Source: Rhyzopertha dominica (taxonomy: Eukaryota > Arthropoda > Insecta > Coleoptera > Bostrichidae). Taken from it: a DNA stretch of 64,000 nucleotides. Position 1 is the stretch's first letter. The number at the start of each line of letters is the position of its first letter. The notes beneath the pieces are model-generated. The model had not been told where the DNA came from, made no database searches, and saw only the letters and a list, made by a program, of their open reading frames with translations. Location of the stretch: NCBI GenBank assembly GCA_025024175.1, contig QCXZ01000086.1:21480245-21544244 (forward strand), given 5' to 3'. A program made the position numbers and the translations under genes. This document shows, in pieces, positions 45,713 to 57,539 of the stretch.

Positions 45713-46615
45713 CAGGGTGTTCACGCTAACAGTCTACAATAGCTAACTTTTTTATTTGAAATTGTAGCATAGTGGTATACATGGGAAAGTTTCTTGTTTG
45801 TTATTTTAAATAGAATGACCCCATTTTATAGCGCACTCGACTAAAGGCAACATTAACAACATTCAACAAAAAAGTACTAAGACACAACTACCCTACAGTC
45901 ATTTGTTTTTGAGATATCTCGGGTAATATGATTTGTGTTAACGAAACAATCTACAATAGTTAACTTTTTTATTTGAAATCTCAGCATAGTTTCTTGATTT
46001 TTTGAGAAGAATTTGATGGTGTTTACAAAAAAACAATTGAACATCATTCTACAATTTCAAATAAAAAAGTCAGCTATTGTAGACTGTTTCGCGAACAAAA
46101 ATCATATTGTTCAAAGCATGTATCCGGGCTTATATGCCGTGGTCCAATGGATCTTCCTCCTCTTCCATACGTTTCGTTCTCATCTGCGGAGAACATCTTC
46201 TGTGGGTTGTCGTAAACGTTGTGACCTCCTCGGCAGATGAGAACGAAACGTATGGAAGAGGAGGAAGATCCATTGGACCACGGCATATAAGCCCGGATAC
46301 ATGCTTTGAATAATTTAAATCCGGCCGTGAAAGCCTACATAAGTTTAAAAATCATATTACCTAAAATATCTCAAAAACAAATAACTGTAGGGTAGTGATA
46401 CCTTAAACATTTTTTGTTTAATTTGATGTGGTGTCGTTCTATTTAAAATAACAAACTTGTAGTCAATATCTTTGACAGATGATGTTCAATTGTTTTTTTT
46501 TGTAAACACCATCAAATTCTTCTCGAAAAATCAAGACACTTTTCCATTTAAACCACTATTCTACGATTTCAAATAAAAAAGTTGGCTATTGTAGACTGTT
46601 AGCGTGAACACCCTG
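45713..46615. mobile_element. 903-bp fully palindromic MITE (Tc1/mariner type)
   Basis: Ends CAGGGTGTTCACGCTAACAG / CTGTTAGCGTGAACACCCTG are exact, flanked by TA (45711-45712, 46616-46617). Mirrored blocks continue through the whole element: caataattaacttttttatttgaaa-type, tgagatatctcgggtaatatga, cttgattttttgagaagaatttgatgg. The centre is a perfect 78-bp-arm hairpin (46110-46310). Confidence 0.9.
46110..46310. repeat. Perfect inverted repeat, 78-bp arms, 45-bp loop
   Basis: 46110-46187 and 46233-46310 are exact reverse complements. The arms are much more GC-rich than the surrounding element (blocks gtatccgggcttatatgccg and ggtccaatggatcttcctcc). The outer arms of the element have drifted while this core has none, so it is either a recent acquisition or is being homogenised. 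Confidence 0.92.
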
Positions 46616-47030
46616 TATACATTGTTAGGTTTATTTTCAATAATATTGGTAATCATTTTTTTAGTAATTTTATCAGATTTTATGTTTACATCGTGTAGGC
46701 TATGGAACAAGAGAACATAACATAATAATTTTAATCTAATAAATATAATGCTAAGCATCGCATTATTTACACCTATTTAGAAAAAACATATAATATGATT
46801 AAATTATTTAAAAAAATTGGAATAACAACAGATATATTGAAAAATTGAAAAAAAATAACAAAGCCAACTATAGTTTTGATAAAAAATGGAAGTGTGTCAT
46901 ATTTCAAAAATGTGACTCCATAAAAAAAAACTGTAAACCACTGGATTCAAAATAACAATATCTATCAAAAAGGTCATTCAAAAGTTGGCTATAGGTTTAA
47001 AATAAAAGACGATATAGAACCGGTAAGTAA

Positions 47031-48249
47031 TTCGCAATTGCACTTTTCCAAACACTGAGCACACAACAGATAGTTTAACCGGTGTATCATATTTATTGCC
47101 AAATGTTCACTTATAAAATTGATTGATCTGAACGAAAATTTAACATGACATAGCTAAAACACGACAGGGTCACGAGGACAGAAAAAATTAATTCTTGCGA
47201 ACGTTTCAAAAAGATAATGAACAAAGATCAAATTTTACGAGCTCAAAACGACAGACAATAAAGTGCACGTGGGTTTGACTATTATATCGAGTTTAGAGAC
47301 TTATGGCAAAATATTTTATTGAATCAATGAATATTCTTTAGTTTCAAAATATTTGTTTTTAGACTTATTTTTGGATTTTTATAACAGTGCAATATATTAA
47401 CATAATTTTACGCCCGCTAGTACCAAACGAATAAGGAAATATAATAGGACAAAGAATATTCCACACAAAATGTATAAATAAACAACAAAAGAGAAAAAAA
47501 GGCCATATCCTAAAATAACATAGGTTTTTCCTATATTAATCTAGCGACTAGTCATTGAATTAAAATTATGGATAAAAGCGTACTGTTGTAGTAGAATTTA
47601 TACTATGTTTAAGTTATTACTATATGTCTTGCAAAAAAAAACAAAAAGACATTAGTTTAATAATAATAATCATAATAATAATAATAGCGATAAGCAAACC
47701 TTAGATTAGGGATTCTTTGATAACAAAAAATAGAATTCTTTATTTATTTATTCATTTTACTTTGTGCGCAAACGAACGCTATTGAAATCGACGAGCAGCA
47801 GTACCCTGCATCGTTTTTGGGAAAGCACCCAATCAGACGAGTTGTTAAAAGGTGGCGTCCCAGCTTCGTTAATAACACTAGATCGGATACAAGCAATTAC
47901 GCAGTTTCCGGCAAAAACGACGTGCTAAAATTCCAAAGGACCTGGAGCATTTGCATTTCGGGCGCCACTACTTACCGGCCCCAGTATCTTATCGCTTTAC
48001 GGCCCCGAATTCCCAGAGTATCTGGCCAGTGCGGATGCAATTTCTAAAGAAAGTATTAATTCGAAATTAGCCCGCTTCCGTCGGTAATATTTTCCATGGC
48101 GCCAGTCGTGGGAGCGCACTGCCATGCAACGTCTTTTTGGCGTTGTTTATTAATAAATATTTCTATCAACATTTTTATATTTGTTATGCTGTTATGTTGA
48201 ATTATCTTCTTTTTAAATATTAATAGCATTTATTTCAACAGTTTTCACC
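47031..48249. other. Intergenic DNA with a GC-richer patch
   Basis: AT-rich except for about 47760-48130, where GC content rises and short frames occur on both strands without recognisable domains. An AATAAT microsatellite is at about 47660-47690. Confidence 0.4.
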
Positions 48250-49200
48250 ATTTACAGGGTATCTTAATTAATTGCAGCAAATACATTTTTGGTAGCATCC
48301 AACATTTCTTTTACAGTGCAGTTAAAAAAATCGCACACGTTACAATTTCTGTTAAAATTTGTACACATTACATAAACCGGTGACTTAATTAAAATGTTTG
48401 ATATTAATGTTTCCCAGAATTTCCTCGCATTCAATTTCTCCAGGTACAAGTTTGTATAAAAATAACAGTGACGTCTCGTAGCCTCTATGTTGAAAGCTAG
48501 TCAAATTGGCCCTTTCATTTAACGTATTATTGTGTATTCAACAATCAGTATATATTCCATTCATTTTAAAGCAGGTTTTTTTATGATTTTCATATATTGG
48601 ATTACAAATTGTGCTTACATATTCAAGTTTTGTAAGCACATAGCAGTAGTATAATGTTTTCAGTGACTGTTGTACATTGTCAAAGCTTCTACATTTCCTT
48701 ACGATAAAACCGTAAGATTTCATAGCTTCCTGGTGAGATTTAATTCTTATGTGCTGCACAAATGTTAATTTGGCGTCAAAGTGTACTCCCAAATCAACTA
48801 CAGCAGCGCTCCGAGTCATTTTCTTCAATCTTGTATAAATATCTTATTACAGTTTGCTTCCTAGTGTAGCTCACAACTTTGCATTTATCAGCATTCAATT
48901 GCAATTGCTCACGCACCGTAAGAATATTTCGTTAATTTGGTTTTGTAGTGTAATACAATATTGCAACGAATTTACTTTACCATAGATCTTGAGGTGATCG
49001 GCAAAACACAATCTCTTGGTAGTGATCATCTCAAATAGATCATTGATGAACAATAAGAAAAGCAAGGGGCCAAAGTTGGAGCCTTGGGGAATTCCTGAAT
49101 CAGCCTGATACGAGCGCGAACGGTGTCCGTTATATGCTATATAGTACTGCCTATCAATCATATAGGATTTAATCTAATCATGTGCGCTTCGTCCAAAACC
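48250..49200 (-). mobile_element. LINE fragment (reverse transcriptase C-terminal half)
   Basis: The minus strand reads DSGIPQGSNFGPLLFLLFINDLFEM (motif B), RLCFADHLKIY (motif C, FADD changed to FADH), VVDLGVHFDAKLTFVQHI, KSYGFIVRKCRSF, LYYCYVLTKLEYVSTICNP, then a C-terminal segment to 48264. Several frameshifts; the catalytic Asp is lost. It abuts the foldback MITE at 49227, which cut it. Confidence 0.8.
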
Positions 49201-49226
49201 AAACTCTTCAGTTTGGCTGTACAGTA

Positions 49227-50282
49227 CAGGTTGTCCCATTTTCGTTGCAATTGTAGGGTATCTCGGTAACTATTTTTGTTGTGAGTTGAGCTGTTCCATC
49301 GCCATTTTTGTATCGTCTTTTGTTTTAAAGCCATAGCCAACTTTTGAAAAATGTAACATTTCTTCAGTTCTCAATATTTCGATTGGCTATGTAGACACAA
49401 AAATACTGTAAAGACATTTTTATAGATATTTTTGTTCTGAATCCAGTGGCGCACTTAATTTTTTTGAGGGTCACATTTTAGAGATATAACACAAACTTGC
49501 ATTTTTTTAATGGAAAATATAGTTGGCTTTGCTATGGTTGAAGTGAACTATTTTTTCTGATTAAGAAAATGTATACATGGTTAGGTTTATCTTCACTAAT
49601 TTTGGTATTATTCTAATTTTTGTAATAATTTAAAGAGATTTCGTCAAAATGGATGTAAATATTTGATGATAAACAATGCATAGGTACTTATCTCCACATA
49701 AACAATCATTTTCATTAGTTACATGGCCTCCTAGATTATCGATAAAAAAATGTAGGAGCGCTCTTAGGAGTCGTATGTATGTATTCACATATGCATATAT
49801 TATTTTTGAAGGATTAAAATTTTTACTTAATAATATAAATTATATCGTGTGCTTTCTTATTCCATAGCCTCCTGGATGTAAACATAAAATATTATTAAAT
49901 TATTTTAAAAAATTTGAATAATTCCAAAATTAGTAAAAATAAACCTAACAATGTATACATTTTTTAATCAGAAAAAATAGGCCTTTTCAACCATAGCAAA
50001 GCCAACTATGGTTTCCATTTTAAAAATTGCAACTTTGTGTTATATCTCAAAAATGTGACCTAAAAAATTACGGGGTACGCCACTGCATTTAAAATAGAAA
50101 TATCTATAAAAAATGTCTATAGTTTTTTTGTATCTACATACCCATGCGAGAAATTGAGAGCCGCAGAAATGTTACATTTTCCAATAGTTAGCTATGGCTT
50201 TAAAACAAAAGACGATACAAAAATGGCGACGGTACAGCTGAACCGATATACCCTACAATTACAACGAAAATGGGACATCCTG
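49227..50282. mobile_element. Foldback MITE, 1056 bp, TA target
   Basis: Ends CAGGTTGTCCCATTTTCGTTG / CAACGAAAATGGGACATCCTG-like, flanked by TA. Mirrored inner blocks (ccatagccaacttt / gctatggctttaaaac) extend several hundred bases. No frame of note. Family mate of 45420-47030. Confidence 0.85.
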
Positions 50283-50284
50283 TA

Positions 50285-51289
50285 CATCTATCTGTCCATT
50301 ACAATCCAGAACAGTAGCCTTCTATGACCTTTTAATCTGAAAGCTTTTAATTTCCCTGGTTACCATTACTTATTTCTCCCATAGTGTATCTGCGGAACGG
50401 ATGTAAACTTTTCATTTCTAATTTAAAAACTGGTATTGCGAGTTCAAATTATGTAAAAGAAACAGATTAAAAAAGCAGCCATTTACGTTTCTATTCCACA
50501 ATTTAAAAAAAAATATTATGTTTGATTGGATATATTAGTGACAACCTTAGCCCAACTAGGAAATGCGTTTTTATGTTGCGTAAAAATATTTATTAGTAAC
50601 GATAAAACGGCGCCCGACACGCTACAATGGATGAAATTCGTGCACGTCTTCGGGAGATATGTTTTCTGTTATGTGAACTTCCGCAGATGCGTGGAATGCC
50701 GGCCGATCCTCGGCCATAACTGGACTTGGGCACATCCGTCAGCGCACCCGATTAGATGACCGGTGAAAAATTCAGAAAAACGGAGCAGCCAGAAATAATT
50801 TCGATCGTTCACGTAATAATAAACAGAAACATGTGTATTGGGCCTTTCACTTTTTCGATTGGACGTAGAAATTTCACAACAAAACGGTGAATTGATCAAT
50901 ACCTCGGACAAAACGCTAAAAAAGCCAACCGAGAAAAATCGCCGCAGTGGCGGAGTGCGACTAGTATCTCGCTGAATGAAAACGACGTAAGAATTTGATT
51001 AGTTCATTAAATAAGTGGGTACGTACTTCTATGAAGATTAGAATCAAACCGTGAACCCTTAATATTAATAATAATAATAATAAGAATGAAATATTCTTAC
51101 AGAGTAAAGGTCATTTGAAAAGTAGTACGCGGCATTATTCATTTGTTTGGTCTTTTTACGTACATTCCAAGTAAAAAAGGTTAGCTCGTTTGTTTCCACA
51201 GAAATCAGTACGTTAAGCTTCAATTGAAACTATAAAGTATACTAATAAACACGATTGTGCAGAAGCTTCTAATATTGCGGAAAAAGGTT
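50285..51289. other. Intergenic DNA, no gene recognised
   Basis: Mixed composition; a mildly GC-rich patch at 50600-50770 has short frames on both strands lacking known motifs. AATAAT microsatellite near 51070. Confidence 0.4.
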
Positions 51290-51803
51290 AGTTCGCTTTA
51301 GAACACATGAAAAAATTACCTGTAAGACATGTTGCAATATTAAGGTTAGTAATTGGTCTGAAAATGGGCTTTTATTTCTTAGATTTCTTACAACAAAATC
51401 TCTCTACAGTAGTACTTTAAAGACAGTATTAGATGAGAAGTTTAATATGCAAATCTTAACTGAGTTTTGTGAATATCCCAGCAACACCAGTACCTCTGTG
51501 CTCACATTTGATTACATGCAAAACCTTCAGTTATCTATAATCTCTCTACCAGAAGCCTTTTATCTGAGGCAGTTAACTGTAAACGTTTTCGGTATCAATT
51601 GTTTTGGGAAGCAACAAGATAGAATCTACGTAAGCTGCAACAACTACGGTGGTCTAAATCGAAATCATACTGTTAAAGGTTACTTGTGGCTTTGGCCTAG
51701 ACCAACAGTTTTGGATCAAATCAATGAATCAATATTTGCCGCAACGAGGACGTTCTTTTTTACCGATGATCGCAACAACATCGAATATACTGCCTTATAA
51801 AAT
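51290..51803 (+). pseudogene. Relic of a multicopy transposon-encoded protein of unknown superfamily
   Basis: An open stretch (51447-51800) reads LTFDYMQNLQLSIISLPEAFYLRQLTVNVFGI..., and the preceding bases give ITCKTC...LDEKFNMQ in the same or a neighbouring frame. The pattern CKxCD...FDxQQNxPxPxxxxxxxFYxRQLxxxxFxI recurs in large uncharacterised, repeat-like protein families of insects. The C-terminal half (GYLWLWPRP...) does not match that pattern. No catalytic triad is visible in this fragment. Confidence 0.4.
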
Positions 51804-54365
51804 ATGTAGAAAAGAAAATCTCGTTTCTCTATGCAACTGAACTGATTTCAAATCTTGGTAGCCATTGTTTTATAAACGTAAATGACTTACAATTGAATCA
51901 CTTTGCAGAGCAGTGGACACGAGAAAATAGACAATAGTTTCACATAAAAAAATTCCCAGGTTCAATTCACCGTCAATTATAAAAAAAATTAAGGTGTTAA
52001 GAAGATCGTCAAAGAGCACATAGAGTTTTGCGAAGATATTTTTTGACCTGGGCAAGTCTGATCTTTCGTTTTAGGATTTTTATCCAACAATCCCATTAAA
52101 CATGATTTAGCAGTAGACGTAGAGCTCTGAATATACAGAGCGTTAAGAAGGAAAGTAGACACCTACATCGGTAGGAAGAATTATATATTAATAAAAGATA
52201 AATACACGTAATCGTGGTGAAAATTCCAGATTGCACTAAGGAAACAACTCATACTGTTTTTCAAGTACTAAATATGAAAAAACTAATGAACTAACCTAGT
52301 ATTACGTAAAACTCTACGTGTGAGAAAAATCTCAAACAATCAAATATCGTCGTTTTAAAATATAAGGGATGCAACTAGCAAAACTATTCAACTAGTAAGT
52401 TAGCAGCCCACCTAAAATTAATACATATTATTTAAATAAAATAAAAAATTAAATTATTAACTACCTACGTAAAATGATTTTAGTTTAACTTAGTGCTTCA
52501 AATTACAATAAAAATGGTCAAGATTCAATACGGCATACTTAAATTAATTACAAACTGTCGGCAGTAAGTTCAAATGAACTGACTCGTGGTGTTTTTCAAA
52601 TGATCCATTTAAATGTGAACACACAAGGTGTCCCGCAAACACATATGGGGTATATGACAACTATTTATGTTGAACAAGATATAATCACTTACAATAAGAT
52701 CACTGTCGCTTAAAAACACTGACAAAAAGTTATTAGTCTGACGTTTCGATTACCTCTGTAATCTTTGCCAAAGACGAAGAACCTTAAATGCGTCTGAGGT
52801 GTAATCGAAACAAAACTTTTTGTCAGTGTTGTAAAGCGACAGCGCTCTTTCCGAGAAAATATTATCTTATATTATGGACGCTGAAACCATTCACCCTCTT
52901 AATCACTTAACAATGTTTCTATTTTGGTCCACTATCCTAATACAAACATCAGTTATAAAAAAAATTACATACGAATAGTTCATAACAATTACAAATATGA
53001 AGGGTCCCTTCGTCCAGGTTTCAATCACTCGCTGAATTCGCACTTCTTTTCATCCAATCACATTCAGTCTGTTGCACACTTGTCATCATTGTATTATAAG
53101 CCCTTGCCAAGTTTATGTAAATGATCATATGTTCATGTAAACATAACCTAAGCTAATAGGTGCTTTAAAGTTGTCAAAAACTGGGTGTATTAATGTCATT
53201 TCTCAGTTCGTAGGCAAAATATTATCAGGATTTGTAAACAACAAATAGCAAAATCTAGCAATACATAACTAAACACAAATACGTGCGCTTTCGTCTTTCG
53301 CTGTAATGCTGTCACTTGTCATTGGTTAAGGGCATGTCTGCCAGCTGATTGTCTGTCTCTGTTGTCAAATGTTCGACCAGTGCATACTGTCTTGCACCCT
53401 AAATCCATTGTAGCAACATATGTTTTGAAGAGGACGAAACGAGGAATCCTTAATTTGCATCTTGTTGCCAACTAATCCCACTCTGCATTGTTGGCAAGAT
53501 TTACAACTTAAGTCAGAATTCACTATTTCGGTTAGACGACATGACAGTACGTCATGGTGACGTAGGTACTGCAAGCGTCTCCCGCCAATTTACAATGAAT
53601 TTTTAGGGCATTTACTCCACAAACGAAATAAATATTTTGGAATTAGCATTAACATAGCTTTAGCTTCACAAAACATATTTTGCCAGAAAAGTGTCTTGTA
53701 CCCCATTTACGAAATATTGGTATTAAAATTCTTAATATTTTGCAACACAGCTTTTTCGTTACTAAAATATTTTCGATAGTATTAAACGAGACACTGCGTA
53801 ACCACTGCGTAACGGAAAACCACATTTTGGTGAAAAAATGACAGATACAGAACAAGCGATCATTTTTCTTTTTTCCCTCGTTTCAGAATTTTTCTTTTTT
53901 TCATGCAGGCCATATTAGGCTAGCAAACTTAACATAATATTATTCTACGAAGCGTTTTAGAAACATAACTGGCAATCGCCTGCAAATGGGAACCCTCCAG
54001 TTTTTTGTTGTGATCTTATTGAGCACTAAAAAGGAAGGCGATTTCGAGAGTGGTGCCCCCGCGTTTCTACGCCAGTGCTCCCATAGTAAGAGGTAAAAAC
54101 ATGAATGAAACCACTAAGAACCGCCCATAGCGTTTACGTGCCCCCCTCCTCGAGGGTGTGTGGATGTGTGTGTGCGTATCGGGCAAAACACCTGGCCGTC
54201 TAACAGGTGATGTAGCCGGGCGGGGGGTAGGGGGGCGGTTTGCGGGGCGGGGAGCGAGGGGGCCCACCGGCTCCATTCATGCTTTGAGAACGGCATTGGA
54301 GTGTGTAGTACGCGTTTACGGACGACGGGACCAACACGTTACGCAATAACCCATTCATCAGTGCG
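51804..54365. other. Intergenic DNA upstream of argos
   Basis: No gene recognised. It contains the hammerhead-like module at 52705-52830 and AT-rich filler. From about 54030 GC content rises, with a poly-G/purine-rich stretch at 54215-54260, consistent with the 5' UTR or promoter of argos, although no TATA or initiator could be fixed. Confidence 0.4.
52736..52775 (-). ncRNA. Decayed hammerhead-like module
   Basis: Minus strand: GTCT, TTGGCAA (for CTGANGA), A, stem II GATTAC-AGAG-GTAATC (6 bp perfect), GAAA with palindromic ACGT, GTC cleavage triplet, AGAC. Stem I GTCT/AGAC is perfect. The first box is degenerate, so it is probably inactive. A mirrored partial copy follows at 52793-52830. Confidence 0.5.
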
Positions 54366-57041
54366 ATGTACCTGGGAGTTTTCTTCGTGGCCATGCTGAT
54401 ATCCTGCGGCAGCTCGTCCAGGCTGCCGCTGGAGGTGCTGCAGCACCTGGAGCACCACCACCACCACGGCACCGGCGGCCACAGGAAGAAGGCGACGCAG
54501 GAGAGCGGCGCCAGGGTGTTCTACCAGATAGGGGTGAGTGTCGATCGGTAACGCCGGGGATAATAAGTTCAGAATTGGCCCTCGGCTCGTTGCACAGATT
54601 GCAGGTCGCGACCGTTTTTGAGAGCGCGGCTTCCGGTCGTTTCGCGTTTTTTGTCCATCTCTAGGAAGTTAGTGAACGCGTCTTACGTCAGGTAAACAGC
54701 CTTGCCGGCGGCGTAAACAAAAATAAACGCGTGTGCGCCGGGAGATTCGAGCGGGCGCACAGGCGAGCAACCGACGCCTCGGAAAACGGGGTGCCGACGC
54801 GATCGGCAATAATCAGATCGACTGCATTCCGCGATACCAGTTGGCCTCGCGGGATCACTTTCGATTTTTCCGCGACCCTTCCTCTCCGAAACGGACCGGA
54901 AACGCCGGAAGCCGATCCTCTATAGAATCGTCTCAAAAGAAAGGAAGCCCATTCAAGTTCGGTTTCGCTTCCGGTGCGAGGCGATCCCACGGTGCCCTAG
55001 CAGAGCACCTGTTGATATCGTTGCTCGTTTGTTTCCAGTATTCGGAGGCCGATCTTCCAGTGTGCGGACCGAGGGCCGTGTGCAGCNAGATCGACATGTA
55101 CGAGTCGCCGTGGCTGGAGCGGCAGTGCCGGTGTCCCANGGAGNGGCCGTGCTCGTCGGGGATGAGTCCCGACGACGGGCACACGCTGACGGACAACTCG
55201 AGGCAGTACAAGCTGTGCGAGCCCGTGAAGAAGCTGCCGAAATGCAGGTACTTCAGGGACGCGACCTGGACGTTGACCTTGACGCCCAACAACGCCACCG
55301 AACAGGTGGTCCACTGCCACTGCCCCAAAAACTCCGTGACGTACCTCATCAAGCGACAAGCCTNCCACCNGCAGTCCGGACTCGTGGGCTACAAGTATTN
55401 GTTCGCGTGCTCACCGCAAAGCGTAAGTTTAAAGCGCCCGCCAGAGCTGGGACGATTACAGCTTAAAAGTGATCCATTACGATTACTTGCCATAATTTTT
55501 GTAATCGATTACGATTACAATTACTTGCTATCATTTTTGTAATCGATTACGATTACTTGCCATCATTTTTGTAATCGATTGCGATTACTTGCCATAGTTT
55601 TTTTAATCGATTACGATTATAATTACTTGCCATAATTTTTGTAATCGCTGACGATTACGATTACTTGCCATCATTTTTGTAATCGATTGCGATTACGATT
55701 ATTTGCCATAATTTTTGTGATCGATTACGATTACAATTACTTGCCATAATTTTTATAATCGCTTACGAGTACAATTACTTGCTATCATTTTTGTAATCGA
55801 TTACGATTACTTGCCATAACTTTTGTAATCGTTTACGATTACGATTACAATTACTTTCCATCATTTTTGTAATCGATTACGGTTACGATTACTTGCCATC
55901 ATTTTTGTAATCGATTACGATTACGATTATTTGCCATAATTTTTGTGATCGATTACGATTACAATTACTTGCCATAATTTTTATAATCGATTACGATTAC
56001 TTGGCATAACTTTTGTAATCGTTTACGATTACAATTACTTGCCATCATTTTTGTAATCGTTTACGATTACAATTACTTGCCATCATTTTTGTAATCGATT
56101 ACGATTACTTGTCTACATTTTTGTAATCGATTATATTGCGATTTCTTGTGCGCGTAGTTTAAGAAATGTTATTTTGCCATAGATATGTTTACACCACTAC
56201 CTACTCACCTACCCTGTGGTTCTAGATATACCAGAAAACAAATTAGCTACTGTTTAGTTATGCGCTGAACTACTTAGCTCTGTTGCTTTTCTTTTTTGTA
56301 TTATATGAAGTAAGCACTTTACAATAATAGTGCCATACTTAAACTAAACATTGAGTAATAATTGATATTATATGTAATATAGATAGATTTTAAGCTAAAG
56401 TCATACCAAACTAGCCAGCTAGCTAACCGCCACAACCGCATTCTACCCGCTAAATCACGAATGATTAAGCTAGATTTGATGGGAAATCCGCTAAATTGGC
56501 AACAATGACAAGAAGTAAGACGCGCCGTAAAACAGACTGCACGCAGGACGCAGGTTAAGACTCACTCCCATTAATCGTTTAAAACACAATTACTTTACAA
56601 TTACAATTACATTTCGATTACAATTACTGTGATTCTAGAATGTAATCACTCGCCATCATTTTTGTAACCGATTACGATTAGAATTATTACATTTATCGTA
56701 AATACAATCGATTCTAATTACAGTTACATCAAAGATATAATCAATTACGTAATTCAATTAAAAGGGATCGATTACTTCGCAGCTATGGCGCCCGCCAGTG
56801 GGGTTTGGTGTAAAACGTTGTCCTTTTCCAGAGAATACGCTGCCAGAGGAAGGAACCCTGCAGGCTGTTCACGGTGAGGAAGAGGCAGGACCTGTTCGAC
56901 GAGGTGAACACGAACACGTTGTGCCAGTGTCCGCACGCACACAGGTGTCCACACCACCACACTGACTACGGGGTGATCGCGGGGAAAGCATATACGGAGG
57001 ATGCCATACGAACATACAGCGGTTACTGCCTGCCGTCTTAA
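54366..57041 (+). CDS. argos: Giant-lens (Argos), secreted EGF receptor antagonist, three coding exons
   Basis: Exons 54366-54533 (56 codons), 55039-55422 (128) and 56832-57041 (69 plus TAA), all phase 0, 253 residues. The signal peptide is MYLGVFFVAMLISCGSS, followed by a His-rich stretch and VFYQIG. The mature Cys-rich region reads DLPVCGPRAVC, DMYESPWLERQCRCP, CSSGMSPDDGHTLTDNSRQYKLCEPV, KLPKCRYFRDATWTLT, NNATEQVVHCHCPKNSVTYLIKR, CQRKEPCRLFTVRKRQ, LCQCPHAHRCP and TYSGYCLPS. This Cys and motif pattern is that of Argos/giant-lens, which sequesters the EGFR ligand Spitz outside the cell and is induced by EGFR/Ras signalling. Shorter than the Drosophila protein, chiefly in the N-terminal part. 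Five or six N bases in exon 2 leave X residues. The ATG is the first in frame before the signal peptide. Confidence 0.93.
55471..56146 (+). repeat. Minisatellite of TAATCGATTA-containing units in argos intron 2
   Basis: About 18 degenerate units of 30-44 bp with the pattern ttgccatcatttttgtaatcgattacgattac. By eye about nine units keep the perfect palindrome TAATCGATTA; the others carry changes such as TAATCGTTTA, GATCGATTA or TAATCGATTG. A decayed continuation is at 56585-56775. Confidence 0.92.
56585..56775 (+). repeat. Decayed outlier of the argos intron minisatellite
   Basis: Words attacaattac, gtaaccgattacgatta and tcgattact recur at irregular spacing, separated from the main array by about 440 bp of unrelated sequence. 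Confidence 0.6.
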
Positions 57042-57368
57042 CTTTGCCAACTTAAAGACTTGTGTATAGTTAATCTAGAATGTTCCTGACTACCGAGCGC
57101 CGTTTTTTTTAGTACAAGGGACCGACCCCTATACGAATTTGTGCCTAGTTATTTAGGGTACTTGAGAGATCTCCACGAAAATTCTGTGCCTATACGAAGT
57201 AACGGCCTGTACATATAACTTTCTGTATATTCCTGTTTGGGCGTTACAACGACGAGCTTTAAATTACAACGATTTTGTACGATAGGTGTTATATCTCCAA
57301 GAATCTCTATGGACGTTGCATTGTATCTATACATTATTTTATTGTGTAAATATTTATGTTAAACTTTC

Positions 57369-57374
57369 AATAAA
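57369..57374 (+). promoter_or_regulatory. argos poly(A) signal
   Basis: AATAAA 328 bases after the stop codon, in an AT-rich 3' UTR without other features. Confidence 0.65.
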
Positions 57375-57539
57375 TTAATGATTTTTTTAAGACTTCATGC
57401 CATTTCATTCTTCAACAACTCGAGACCATTTCACAATATTTCAAACTTAATCTGTTCCCATTCAGGATTGTCACTTACATCAGGACCTTACAAATTTTAT
57501 GCTAACTACTGGGATCTCAAAAACAGTTAAATGGGGACA

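Larger units (their letters stand above)
45420..47030. mobile_element. Foldback MITE (family of 49227-50282) split by a second element
   Basis: Both flanks match the copy at 49227-50282: actatagccaactttt and ctgcgagttgaactg on the left, aaagttggctata and aaaataaaagacgata on the right. Removing 45713-46615 restores the uninterrupted sequence aagaaaatgtatacat...gttaggttt seen in the other copy. The outer ends are decayed and approximate. Confidence 0.65.

Noticed and set aside
47760..48130. GC-rich patch as a missing EFL1 exon
   Set aside because: Minus-strand translation in all frames shows no EF-2/EFL1 motif and contains stops.
54933..55368. Overlapping long frames on both strands across argos exon 2
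   Set aside because: Shadows caused by the GC-rich exon; the frame with conserved Cys spacing is the only one supported by splice phase and homology.
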